Assembly: GCA_944989445.1 (NCBI GenBank)
Contig: CALYLW010000012.1
Location: 1,388,501 to 1,452,500, forward strand
Reading direction: 5' to 3'
Source: Ampullaceana balthica
Taxonomy: Eukaryota > Mollusca > Gastropoda > Lymnaeidae
Length of the DNA: 64,000 nt
Shown here: piece after piece, positions 24,607-36,460 of the stretch
How the letters are laid out: each line of letters starts with the position of its first letter
Position numbering within the stretch: the first letter of the stretch is position 1
Position numbers and translations under genes: made by a program
Notes under the pieces: model-generated
The model's database searches: none
Told to the model about the DNA's origin: nothing
What the model saw: only the letters and a program-made list of their open reading frames with translations

Positions 24607-24870
24607 CCTTAACGATACTTGAAAGGAATGTACACATTACTTAACGATACTTGAAAGGTATGTACACATTACTTAACGATAATTGAAAGGTATGTACACA
24701 ATACTTAACGATACTTGAAAGGTATTTACACATTACTTAACGATACTTGAAAGGTATGTACACATTACCTAACGATACAAGAAAGATATGTACACGTTAC
24801 TAAACATTACTTGAAAGATATGTACATGTTCCTGAACTATACTTGAAAGGTTACTTAACGATACTTCTAT
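24607..24870 (+). repeat. 32-bp minisatellite, about 8 copies
   Basis: The unit is CTTAACGATACTTGAAAGGT followed by ATGTACACATTA. Copies become more diverged towards the right end. Confidence 0.93.
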
Positions 24871-25875
24871 TTGACCAAAACATTAATCCGGGTCTCGGTA
24901 TGCCTAGCACCGTACGCGGCACGTGGGCCGCATCTCCGTCGACCCCTTGTATGGATGATATTTCATCTGATCAATAAGCAAGTTTCATAGCAGGGATGAG
25001 AGAGTATAAAACACAACGGGAGACAAACCGGACATGAACTTAATTTACGAGAGCAGCCCGGAGCCTTGGCACACGAAAGGACCAAATTATTTCATCGCGT
25101 CTATCTGACCGCAACCCCACCCACGCCACCAATTACTTAATTCGCGGACTGCTCTCTGGGAAATAAACATCGCCCCATCTGGGCGAGCTTTCCTCCAAAC
25201 GACACCCATCTGATATGAATAGGATGAGCTGAGCCAAGGTTTAAGGGAGATTGTGGTGGTGCTGACACACACACAAAAATGTGTTTCGGGGTGGGGGGGG
25301 AGCAACCAACTATAGTTGTGAACCTCCTTTTTTATTATTTCTCCGATTGGATTGGGTCAAGGATCTCAATATCACAACGAGGCCTTACCAGATGTTGGAC
25401 ATAGCTGATCACATTTTCAGATTGGACGAGACATTTGTTTTCCCCCTACAATAAACAAATGATGATTCCGTGACGTGAGCGCAGGTCAATAAAGTTTACA
25501 ACTGTCCACAGTTGCGGGGAAACAAGGATGAGGTGAAGGGCTGGCTGGTCTGAAGATATTTAAGGGAGACAGACGAATACATTTTTTGACATTTTTCTAA
25601 CCAGGAATTTTAACACTAATTTGTATTGATTGCATTTGCATGGTTATTACTTGTAAATAATACATTTTAAACTTTGATTTGAATTTATCTTTGCTATGTC
25701 ACACCAACGAAAATATATTTAAATGTGCTTATAGAATGTTTTTATTGATAGTATTAACTCCAGACATTCAATGCAACGAAAACTTTTCTGAACACTAGCA
25801 ACAGCCCCCACCTCCCTCTAAATATAACAAAATATCTTATTCTGCCTTATCAATCATTAGTTGTGTTAAATACGC
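24871..25875. other. Non-coding DNA before the large minisatellite
   Basis: No supported gene. The frame at 25087-25305 has no recognisable domain. A GTGGGGGGGG tract lies near 25291. Confidence 0.4.
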
Positions 25876-28800
25876 CTAGCAACAACAAGGGCCGCTAACA
25901 AATACAAGGGCAGCTAACAACAACAGGGGCAGCTAACAACAACAAGGGCCGCTAACAAAAACAAGGCAGCTAACGACAAGTGCATCTAACAAAAACAAGT
26001 GCATCTAACAACAAGGGCAGCTAACAACAAGGGCAGCTAACAACAAAAAGGCCAGCTAGCAACAAAAAGGCCAGCTAACAACAACAAGGCCAGCTAACGA
26101 CAACAAGGCCAGCTAACGACAAAAAGGGCAGCTAACGACAACAAGGCCAGCTAACGACAACAAGGCCAGCTAACGACAACAAGGCCAGCTAACAACAAAA
26201 AGGGCAGCTAACGACAACAAGGCCAGCTAACGACAACAAGGCCAGCTAACGACAACAAGGCCAGCTAACGACAACAAGGCCAGCTAACGACAACAAGGCC
26301 AGCTAACAACAAGGCCAGCTAACAAAAACAAGGGCAGCTAACGACAACAAGGGCAGCTAACAACAAGGGCAGCTAACAACAAGGGCAGCTAACAACAAGG
26401 GCAGCTAACAACAAGGGCAGCTAACAACAAGGGCAGCTAACAACAAGGGCAGCTAACAACAAAAAGGCCAGCTAACGACACAAGGCCAGCTAACGACAAC
26501 AAAGCCAGCTAACGACAAAAAGGGCAGCTAACGACAACAAGGCCAGCTAACGACAACAAGGCCAGCTAACAACAACAAGGCCAGCTAACAACAACAAGGC
26601 CAGCTAACGACACAAGGCCAGCTAACGACAACAAAGCCAGCTAACGACAAAAAGGGCAGCTAACGACAACAAGGCCAGCTAACGACAACAAGGCCAGCTA
26701 ACAACAACAAGGGCAGCTAACGACAACAAGGCCAGCTAACGACAACAAGGCCAGCTAACGACAACAAGGCCAGCTAACAACAAGGGCAGCACGACATCTA
26801 GGCCAGCTAACAACAACAAGGCCAGCTAACAACAACAAGGCCAGCTAACGACAACAAGGCCAGCTAACGACAACAAGGCCAGCTAACGACAACAAGGCCA
26901 GCTAACGACAACAAGGCCAGCTAACGACAACAAGGCCAGCTAACGACAACAAGGCCAGCTAACGACAACAAGGCCAGCTAACAACAACAAGGCCAGCTAA
27001 CAACAACAAGGCCAGCTAACAACAAGGCCAGCTAACAACAACAAGGCCAGCTAACAACAACAAGGCCAGCTAACAACAACAAGGCCAGCTAACAACAACA
27101 AGGCCAGCTAACAACAACAAGGCCAGCTAAATACAACAAGGCCAGCTAACAACAAGGCCAGCTAACAACAACAAGGCCAGCTAACAACAACAAGGCCAGC
27201 TAACAACAACAAGGCCAGCTAACAACAACAAGGCCAGCTAACAACAACAAGGGCAGCTAACAACAAGGGCAGCTAACAACAACAATGCCAGCTAACAACA
27301 AGGGCAGCTAACGACAACAAGGCCAGCTAACAACAAGGCCACCTAACAACAACAAGGCCAGCTAACAACAACAAGGCCAGCTAACAACAACAAGGCCAGC
27401 TAACAACAAGGCCAGCTAACAACAACAAGGCCAGCTAATAACAAGGCCAGCTAACGACAAGGGCAGCTAACGACAACAAGGCCAGCTAACAACAACAAGG
27501 CCAGCTAACAACAACAAGGCCAGCTAACAACAAGGCCAGCTAAAAACAAGACCAGCTAACAACAACAAGGCCAGCTAACAACAAGGCCAGCTAACGACAA
27601 CAAGGCCGGCTAACGACAACAAGGCCAGCTAACAACAAGGCCAGCTAACAACAACAAGGCCAGCTAACAACAACAAGGCCAGCTAACAACAACAAGGCCA
27701 GCTAACAACAACAAGGCCAGCTTACAACAAGGGAAGCTAACGACAACAAGGCCAGCTAACAACAACAAGGCCAGCTAACAACAACAAGGACAGCTAACAA
27801 CAAGGCCAGCTAACAACAAGGCCAGCTAACTACAAGGCCAGCTAACAACAAGGCCAGCTAACAACAAGGCCAGCTAACAACAAGGCCAGCTAACAACAAG
27901 GCCAGCTAACAACAAGGCCAGCTAACAACAAGGCCAGCTAACAACAAGGCCAGCTAACGACAACAAGGCCAGCTAACGACAACAAGGCCAGCTAACGACA
28001 ACAAGGCCAGCTAACGACAACAAGGCCAGCTAACGACAACAAGGCCAGCTAACGACAACAAGGCCAGCTTACAACAACAAGGCCAGCTAACAACAAGGCC
28101 AGCTAACAACAACAAGGCCAGCTAACAACAACAAGGCCAGCTAACAACAACAAGGCCAGCTAACAACAACAAGGCCAGCTAACAACAACAAGGCCAGCTA
28201 ACAACAAGGCCAGCTAACAACAACAAGGCCAGCTAACAACAACAAGGCCAGCTAACAACAACAAGGCCAGCTAACAACAAGGGCAGCTAACAACAACAAG
28301 GCCAGCTAACAACAAGGGCAGCTAACGACAACAAGGCCAGCTAACAACAAGGCCACCTAACAACAACAAGGCCAGCTAACAACAACAAGGCCAGCTAACA
28401 ACAACAAGGCCAGCTAACAACAAGGCCAGCTAACAACAACAAGGCCAGCTAATAACAAGGCCAGCTAACAACAAGGGCAGCTAACGACAACAAGGCCAGC
28501 TAACAACAACAAGGCCAGCTAACAACAACAAGGCCAGCTAACAAGAAGGCCAGCTAAAAACAAGACCAGCTAACAACAACAAGGCCAGCTAACAACAAGG
28601 CCAGCTAACGACAACAAGGCAGGCTAACGACAACAAGGCCGGCTAACGACAACAAGGCCAGCTAACGACAACAAGGCCAGCTAACAACAAGGCCAGCTAA
28701 CAACAACAAGGCCAGCTAACAACAACAAGGCCAGCTAACAACAACAAGGCCAGCTAACAACAACAAGGCCAGCTAACAACAAGGCCAGCTAACAACAAGG

Positions 28801-30237
28801 GCAGCTAACGACAAGGCCAGCTAACAACAAGGCCAGCTTACAACAAGGGAAGCTAACGACAACAAGGCCAGCTAACAACAACAAGGCCAGCTAACAACAA
28901 GGCCAGCTAACAACAACAAGGACAGCTAACAACAAGGCCAGCTAACAACAACAAGGCCAGCTAACAACAAGGCCAGCTAACAACAAGGCCAGCTAACAAC
29001 AAGGCCAGCTAACAACAAGGGCAGCTAACGACAACAAGGCCAGCTAACAGCAAGGCCAGCTAACAACAAGGCCAGCTAACAACAAGGCCAGCTAACAACA
29101 AGGCCAGCTAACAACAAGGCCAGCTAACAACAAGGGCAGCTAACGACAAACAGGCCAGCTAACAACAACAAGGCCAGCTAACAAAAGGGCCAGCTAACTA
29201 CAACAAGGCCAGATAACAACAAGGGCAGCTAACAACAAGGACAGCTAACGACAACAAGGCCAGCTAACGACAAAAAGGGCAGCTAACGACAACAAGGCCA
29301 GCTAACAACAACAAGGGCAGCTAACAACAAGGGCAGCTAACGACAACAAGGCCAGCTAACAAGAACAAGAGCAGCTAACAACAAGGGCAGTTAACAACAA
29401 CAAGGCCAGCTAACAACAAGGCCAGCTAACAACAACAAGGCCAGCTAAAAACAACAATGCCAGCTAACAACAAGGCCAGCTAACAAGAACAAGGCCAGCT
29501 AACAAGAACAAGGCCAGCTAACAACAACAAGGCCAGCTAACAACAAGGGCAGCTAACAACAAGGCCAGGTAAGAACAAGGCCAGCTAACAAGAACAAGGG
29601 CAGCTAACAAGAACTAGGGCAGCTAACAACAAGGGCAGCTAACAACAAGGGCAGCTAACAACAAGGCCAGCTAACAACAAGAGCAGCCAACAATGACAAG
29701 GGCAGCTAACAACAACAAGGTCAGCTAACAAGAACAAGGGCAGCTAACAAGAACAAGGGCAGCTAACAAGAACAAGGGCTGCTAACAACAACAAGGGCAG
29801 ATAACAACAAGGCCAGCTAATAAAAACAAGGCCAGCTAACAACAACAAGGGCAGCTAACAAGAACAAGGGCATCTAACAAGAACAAGGGCAGCTAACAAC
29901 AACAAGTGCAGCTAACAAGAATAAGGGCAGCTAACAAGAACAAGGGCAGCTAACAACAACAAGGGCAGCTACCATCAAAAAGGGCAGCTAACATCAACAA
30001 GGGTAGCTAACATAAACAAGAGCAGCCAACATCAACAACGGCAGCTAACATCAACAAGGGCAGATAACATTAACAAGGGCCGCTAACATTAACAAGGACA
30101 GCCAACAACAACAAGGACAGCTAACATCAACAAGGGCAGCTAACATTAACAAGGGCAGATAACATTAACAAGGGCAGCTAACATCAACAAGGGCCGCCAA
30201 CATTAACAAGGACAGCTAACAACAACACGGGTAGCTC
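25876..30237 (+). repeat. 4.36-kb minisatellite, units of 16 and 19 bp, with higher-order repeats
   Basis: The core is GGCCAGCTAACAACAA (16 bp), or the same with one extra ACA/CAA triplet (19 bp). Variants are AACGACAACAA, GGGCAGCT and, at the right end, AACATTAACAAGGGC. Length implies roughly 230-270 units. The left quarter mixes GGGC and GGCC units, the middle is mostly GGCCAGCT, and the right edge (29900-30230) is the most diverged. Almost every T on this strand is in GCTAAC. Each unit carries TAA, so it is not coding. It includes a large internal duplication with 1014-bp offset and a 132-bp one. Confidence 0.97.
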
Positions 30238-31101
30238 ATAAGCAGTGCATACGATAAGATCGTCTACTGTGGCCCATGATACAGTGTTATGACATCGATT
30301 TTACATTATAGTCATCAACATGCTCGTCTCTTACTCTATCTCTCTCTCTCTCTTTCTTCTCTTCTCGCTCCTCCCCCCTCTCTCTCTGTTCTAAATATGC
30401 TGGGATATCGTCCACGAAATAATAGTCAGTCCATCCTCTTTCAACTATCAATTACAGATCAGAAATGTACGATCCTTAGTTTCGCTTTCATTTGCACATA
30501 CTGGCGCTGGCGAAATGGAGGGTCCGCGAGAGCATACATTTATGAGCCGCTGTTAAATAAAGAAGATCGCTCAACAAGAAACACCTGACTTAACAACAAC
30601 ACCTGTGACCTGTAACTTCAGGCAACACACTAACATAAGAAAGAATATATTTGATAATGCACAACCCCCTCCCCCCCACCCTCCCCACACCCCGACCCAC
30701 AGACACATATTTTTCCCCCACGAAGCTCTAACCTATAATATAGACCGATTGTGACAGCATTACTCATACCCGCGTGACACCGTCTATTCATAATGGCCTG
30801 CGTCCGCTGTCGCTTATACTCTCCCAAATTTTAAGTGAACCAACAATCAATGGGAAGGCACTCCAACACGTCGAACTTTGGACCCGTGCCTTGGACATAA
30901 ACAGGTTCAGATCACATGCTGTCGAACGTTCTCCCTTCGCCCCCGTCGGTGTTTTCCTATTTCAAGATGACGTTACTTGTTCGCTTTTTTCTTCGTTACA
31001 CAACTGGATGGTTCGACCTGACGATGGTTACAATACATTGGGGGGGGGGAGGGGGGTCAGCAAGTAATTTACAATAAAATATAGTATATTTATATTAAGA
31101 A
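30238..31101. other. Non-coding DNA with CT and C tracts
   Basis: CT-rich simple sequence at 30335-30390, C-rich at 30664-30700 and a G9A-type tract near 31040. Frames here are short and without homology that I recognise. Confidence 0.4.
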
Positions 31102-31302
31102 CAGTGGTTCTTTACCTGGGTTCGATCGAACCCCAGGGGTTCGGTAAATCAGTCCCATGGGTTCGGCGGAGGTTAAGACATACACCAGAGTCCAGTGATT
31201 CGTAACGACACGCCCCGCTTGGGTCATCGTTGAGAAGGGTTCGGTGAATGCACGTTTGAAACTGGTGGGGTTCACTACGTCCAACAAGGTCAAGAACCAC
31301 TG
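31102..31302. mobile_element. hAT-type MITE (about 201 bp)
   Basis: Left end CAGTGGTTCTTTACCTGGGT; reverse complement of right end CAGTGGTTCTTGACCTTGTT. Flanks ATTAAGAA and ATTTACAA agree at six of eight positions, so the target duplication is doubtful. The right end runs straight into a tandem array. Confidence 0.75.
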
Positions 31303-31535
31303 ATTTACAAGGAAAACACACTTTAAGAGGTCACAGTAAGTTAATCACTGATTTACAAGGAAAACACACTTCTAAAAGGTCACAGTAAGTTAACCACTGA
31401 TTTACAAGGAAAACACTTTTAAGAGGTCACAGTAAGTTAACCACTGATTTACAAGGAAAACACACTTTTAAGAGGTCACAGTAAGTTAACCACTGATTTA
31501 CAAGTAAAACACACTTTTAAGAGGTCACAGTAAGT
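31297..31535 (+). repeat. About 48-bp tandem repeat, five units, starting inside the MITE end
   Basis: Each unit begins CCACTGATTTACAAGGAAAA and continues through AGAGGTCACAGTAAGTTAA; lengths are 47-49 bp. The CCACTG that opens the first unit is the last 6 bp of the MITE at 31102-31302. Confidence 0.93.
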
Positions 31536-33137
31536 TCAAGTTCAAGAAATAAACATTGACCCCATCTTTGGCGTTTAGTGAAATATACATTGATACCAAA
31601 ATAGTATAGTAAATTAATAATCAACTCTTAATTCCTATATATCATTAATGGTGATATATATATCAGCTGTTGTCATCCACCCCAACACTTTTTTTTCACT
31701 CCATATTTTGAGAAAGACTCTCTTTCTTCACTTGACAATCATATCCCTGTGTTTAAAGAAGATTTTGTCACTATAGTTAAGTGTGGCGTAAGTTGATGGG
31801 ACTATAAATAACCCGGTAAAGTATGATGGTAGCAATGCTGTGATTACCCATCTACTAAAGTTACTCAACAAAATGTCCGTTCCAATTGTGTAATTTTAAA
31901 CAGCTACAATAAGCACTGCCTTCCCGGGCCCTCCAAAAGGTACGCCACAGAAACTCTTGTCCCGCCCCTGAACTAAACTAATAACCCATCCATTTACACA
32001 CCATATTTTGTTCATCAATAAATATTTAACTTCCCTTTTTAAAAAAAAACACGCTTCAGTTTTTCATAGAGCCTTCCAGTGTTTATGAGTCAATCAGTAA
32101 TGAGGTTAATAATACATATATATATATACCGTAATCCAATTTTATGCACACACCATCGCGAGTATTGTTTATCACATTTCCGATCTTCTGACGAACTTAA
32201 TGGCATGCCATCATATCCCACCAAGATCAGACTAGCCTGAGTATGTGCAAGAGTTGTTATGAAGAATGAAAGCGTTGCCGTGTTTGCCTAAAGTGTTTCA
32301 GAACTGAATGCACGATAATCACACGCGTTTACAGCGGGTAGGACTATTGGTATAGGAATGATGATGGCATTACCCAATTCTTGTCAGATCGAAGACAACA
32401 CCTTTTTCCCCCACAAGAGGCTCAAAAATCGATGATTTCTCCAAATTCTTCTGGCAGAGGTTACTTGAAAAAAAAGGGGCGGGGGTGGCGGCAGGGGGAG
32501 AATGCCAGGAACTTTCTATGGTACGTAACTCGTGCATCACACTGACCAGAAGAAAATTTTATACAAGACCTAAATCGATACCTTCAAACAAGATTTTTAA
32601 AAGATATTTTATAATTAGATTGGACTCGAGTGATGAAAAGATTCTAAATCACCTGAAGGTCGACAGGCAGTTGTGTAAGTTAAATATTTACTTGATCAGA
32701 TGACGTCAAATGTTGAAATAAAACAGAAATCCTTTAAACAGCCAAGTATGCCAGCATCGATTGCCCTTCAGAAATAGCATACATAATGGACATAAGTATT
32801 TACGTAATTAAATTAAGATGTTTGGTAAGATGTATCCTTTCAGCCCACACCATCACAAAAAACAACATAAAGTACACCGTAGATATTGCAGTTAAGTTAG
32901 TTATGAAACGTATCCTTGATGTAGAATCCAGTAACAGGAAAGCTGTGATACAGCAGGGTTGTTGTTTTTTTTGTACATGATCGCCAATTAACTTTATGTG
33001 GACTGGGTGACGCTTGCCCTGAATGGCGACAGTCCAACAGTGCAAAGTCAAGGTAGCGGATTGCCTGCGTTATCAAAAGTTGTGTCGCTTAACTTTGCGC
33101 GTGTTGTATTAATTCCATCAGGGAGAGGGGAAAACAA
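31536..33137. other. Non-coding DNA
   Basis: No supported gene. It has an AT dinucleotide run near 32115-32130 and G-rich sequence near 32475-32500. Frames at 32485-32703 and 32786-32980 show no recognisable domain. Confidence 0.4.
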
Positions 33138-33523
33138 AATTGATATTTAGAGTGCAGCCAAAAGTGATATTTAGAGTGCAGCCAAAAGTGATATTTAGAG
33201 TGCAGCCAAAAGTGATATTTAGAGTGCAGCCAAAAGTGATATTTAGAGTGCAGCCAAAAGTGATATTTAGAGTGCAGCCAAAAGTGATATTTAGAGTGCA
33301 GCCAAAAGTGATATTTAGAGTGCAGCCAAAAGTGATATTTAGAGTGCAGCCAAAAGTGATATTTAGAGTGCAGCCAAAATTGATATTTAGAGTGCAGCCA
33401 AAAGTGATATTTAGAGTGCAGCCAAAAGTGATATTTAGAGTGCAGCCAAAAGTGATATTTAGAGTGCAGCCAAAAGTGATATTTAGAGTGCAGCCAAAAG
33501 TGATATTTAGAGTGCAGCCACAA
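33138..33523 (+). repeat. 24-bp minisatellite, about 16 copies
   Basis: The unit is TGATATTTAGAGTGCAGCCA followed by AAAG, almost perfectly repeated. Because 24 is a multiple of three, one frame on each strand stays open (VIFRVQPK on +, LHSKYHFW on -). The homogeneity and the absence of any flanking coding signal point to a recent non-coding expansion. Confidence 0.96.
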
Positions 33524-34420
33524 ATGTGATAAGTGGAAAATATTTTTGGGATTTGTTTAACGTGCTCCTTGTAGGAGGATTACTTCTGGGCACATCTGTT
33601 GGGGCTAAACAATTTCACATCAACAAGATTAGCACAAGATGTATTTATAATGTTAAACACAAGAGTGCGGGGAATTATGTACGGGGTGAATCATTATTAA
33701 GTAGCTCAGTATCCCTTGGAGTGCTGAGCTGGGTATATCACGTTTCACAAATACATGCAAATGACATTGTACGGCTAATCATAACATACACAATATTTTG
33801 TTTAAAAAACGTCAAGCCATGGACTTTATTCCGTCGAAGTTTGCTAACCGGATTGAGCGACATCAGCGCATCCCCCCCCCCTTAATTGTTTTACAAATAT
33901 TCCCATATTAACGGCACTGCGAACAAATCGAATAAATAAATGCTAATTACTAGTACTGATAAGTTTATTAGCATGGATGATGGATGCTATGGTAATTAGC
34001 GAGCCTCGAGCACCAGTATGAGTCAGGGAATACAGCGCACTCGTTTGTGATGCGTGTCCAACAGAGTACAACAATGATCTACTTTATCAAGAGCTTTAAC
34101 GTGACGATGAAAGCTGTTTCTGAACACCTCTGTCAACGCGGCTACATTATATGTTTATCATGTATCACAATCTCCCAGCATGCCTCTATCAACCGTTTTT
34201 CTAATATTTCCCCACTGTCGATGCCGCTATATGCTGTGTTCATCACCTGTTACCCACCATTCCACCGACAACCGAACGCCCATTAATCAGTTCTGATGTG
34301 TTTATTGGGGAGGGGGTTGTTGGGTAAAGTGAGTTAGTAGTATGCATACGAATAGAGATTACGAACCGACCACGAACTGCACAGTGTCAGGATCCCACGA
34401 TAATACCAGAAATAAATTTT
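33524..34420. other. Non-coding DNA
   Basis: The frame at 33526-33885 (119 codons) has one hydrophobic stretch but no recognised domain or start context and borders the minisatellite. I do not call it a gene. Short C9 tract near 33872. Confidence 0.35.
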
Positions 34421-34859
34421 AAATTAAACAACCCGTAAAAAATAAGTTTTTGACTATAAATCCCTTGGATATGAGACATAACTAAAAGTATTGATTATGT
34501 TAAATATATTACGCACCCCTCGACAAACACTTACAGACTGAACGTGACTCAACTCTCCTTGCTGTAAAACACGGGGATGTGGTCATCGATGGCTGGAGTG
34601 AACTCCAGTGACACGTGGATGTCAAAATTAACAGACGGCTACATAGAGATTAATTAATTAATTTAATTACGGTACTTTCGATCGACCTGAAATTTTGATA
34701 AAATGCATTGTTAGGAGACACAAGTCTGTCTATGTGAAAAATTTCAGCTCGACATCATCACGGGAAGTGGGTCTTTTTTTAAAAAACTTTTTTTTCCGCC
34801 CGCTCGACCAAGACATAGAGCGATAACGACAAAGACGACGGTGAAGTCAATATAAGGGG
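34421..34859 (+). repeat. Diverged single copy of the ~545-bp dispersed repeat
   Basis: It begins AAACAACCCGTAAAA, includes GACTATAAATCCCTT, a central GAAATTTTGATA.ATGCATTG block, GGGAAGTGGGTC and TCCGCCCG, and ends AATATAAGGGG. The same order of landmarks is found in the array at 36461-38094 and at 57127-57530. The G-rich part is absent here. Confidence 0.85.
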
Positions 34860-34861
34860 TT

Positions 34862-35140
34862 GAAAAAAGGTCGCGCTTCGAATGTTAGGACACGTAGCAA
34901 GAATGCAAAATCCCAAATGAAAACGGCTCCATGGCAGAAATAGGCTTAGATGGGTAAATGATGTAGAGAAAGCAACTAGACATCCAAGCTTGGAGAAGAA
35001 AGGCATTGATTAGGACTGCGCGGAAGGAAGTAGTAAGGCAGGCCCGGCTTGGGCTGTAGCACCACAGGCATGGGTATATGGAAAGGGAGTTGGTGGCGGT
35101 TGGGAGGGGGAGCATCAATGTCCTCCCTGGTGTCTGCTGC
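34862..35140 (+). pseudogene. 3' end of a non-LTR retrotransposon reading frame
   Basis: Reading from about 34873, one frame gives LRMLGHVARMQNPK; after a stop it continues RLHGRNRLRWVNDVEKATRHP and KKGIDxDCAEGSSKAGPAWA. The RxLGHVxRM opening and the WxxDVE pattern are typical of the tails of LINE polymerase proteins. At least two stops are present. It abuts the dispersed repeat copy at 34859. Confidence 0.6.
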
Positions 35141-36142
35141 ATACGATTATGTGTGGGCGTTATGTTAAATTATATTAGCTGAAAGGCAGAGCTATACCAA
35201 CTATCATGCAGTTCAAAGGGCTCCATTTCCGAATTGCTGACTTGAAAGATTTTTAACTCGCCGCCGCTGCGTGCCACCCATTCAGCTCCCCTCACACGCG
35301 CATACAGATCAATTCGCTAACATACTTATTGATAAACAAACATCTCCTTCTGGAACTGTACTTCTCGAGCCACGGCGAGGGGTGAAGAGCTGTGCCAAAT
35401 TTACAGAGGAAGGGATTAGAACGAGTAGAGGGGTTGCATGAGTAGAGTTTATCAAACGTCAACCAGCTAAGAGAAAATGGGGGGGGGAGGGGGTGTCAGA
35501 ATTATGCGTCAAGATATAATACGACCGGGTGAACTCTGTTGCTGAGGGGAAAACACAGCACACACATTTAGACAGTTTATTAGATTTGACTACAAATTAT
35601 CCTAATGCAATGTTCCGACCCAAATGAGCGCCTAAAGAAATGAGGCGGCACGAGTGTGGGGTCATGGGCGTACGGTCAATTGTTATACGAGTTGCTATGA
35701 AGAGGAAAATAACCGACATGAAGGGAAAAATAACCCACGTCAAAAGAATGTCTATTAGGTTATCTCAAATGATGTTGTTATTATCTACTGAAATCTAATC
35801 TATCCCATTTGTCATTTCTCGGACAGGAAAATGTCAGACCCGCATTATTTGATGCTACTATTTTTTAGACGATGTTATAAAAAAACAAACATGGCGGCAA
35901 ACACTGTATTCACGCTATAAATGTTTGTGTAGAAAATTTAAAAGAAAAAAGCTGTAAGCAAGTTGATGTTTGAGAATAAGCTTAGTTTTCTGTACCACAT
36001 TAAAGTAAATATGCCTAACAGCTATTAATAAATGGATCTAACCGAATGCGCGGAAGTTCTGTTATTAGATTTCCGCCATGTTAGGCCTTGTCATAATATG
36101 GCGGAAATTTATTAATAGAAATTTACGGGTCTTTAAAGGGGG
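35141..36142. other. Non-coding DNA with a perfect-stem inverted repeat
   Basis: No supported gene. GATTTCCGCCAT near 36069 and ATGGCGGAAATT near 36099 form an 11-bp stem with an 18-base loop. A G9A G6 tract lies near 35479. Confidence 0.4.
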
Positions 36143-36437
36143 GGGGGCGAATTTCATAAAAATTTAATAAAATATACCAGTCAATATGTAAATGTAGGTA
36201 TATTGAAAAGGAAGTATCTTATCAGCTATTTGTTAATTCTTCTTTAATTCAAGACAGCTGATTGGACTTGAAAAAGGAAAAACAGTTAAGTAATTTTTTT
36301 ATGCTAACAATTTTGAGAACATAGTGATTCGACTGCATTCATGCTTCAAAACATTGTTCCGTTATAATGTAATCTACAAATAGAACATTACTCATTGAGC
36401 TAAGACGTTTTCCGGTTTTAGAAATGACAAGCCCCTG
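36143..36437 (-). repeat. Dispersed repeat, copy B (inverted relative to 4732-5015)
   Basis: The reverse complement matches copy A from the CATTTCTAAAA.CGGAAAAC block to TTTATGAAATT. Indels of up to several bases separate the copies. An extra segment of C/G homopolymer begins at the end that corresponds to TATGAAATTCG. Confidence 0.75.
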
Positions 36438-36460
36438 CATTGCTCGACGAAACGCCATTA

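Noticed and set aside
15112..25305. Numerous 60-100-codon frames as small genes
   Set aside because: None shows a domain, start context, repeated family pattern or splice structure; their number is as expected by chance.
25876..30237. CRISPR-like appearance of regularly spaced repeats
   Set aside because: Units are contiguous with no unique spacers, unit length 16-19 bp, and the DNA is clearly eukaryotic. It is a minisatellite. The same applies to the 24-, 26- and 32-bp arrays.
33526..33885. 119-codon frame with a possible membrane segment
   Set aside because: No recognisable domain, it begins at the edge of a minisatellite and ends in a poly-Pro run from a C tract; likely chance.
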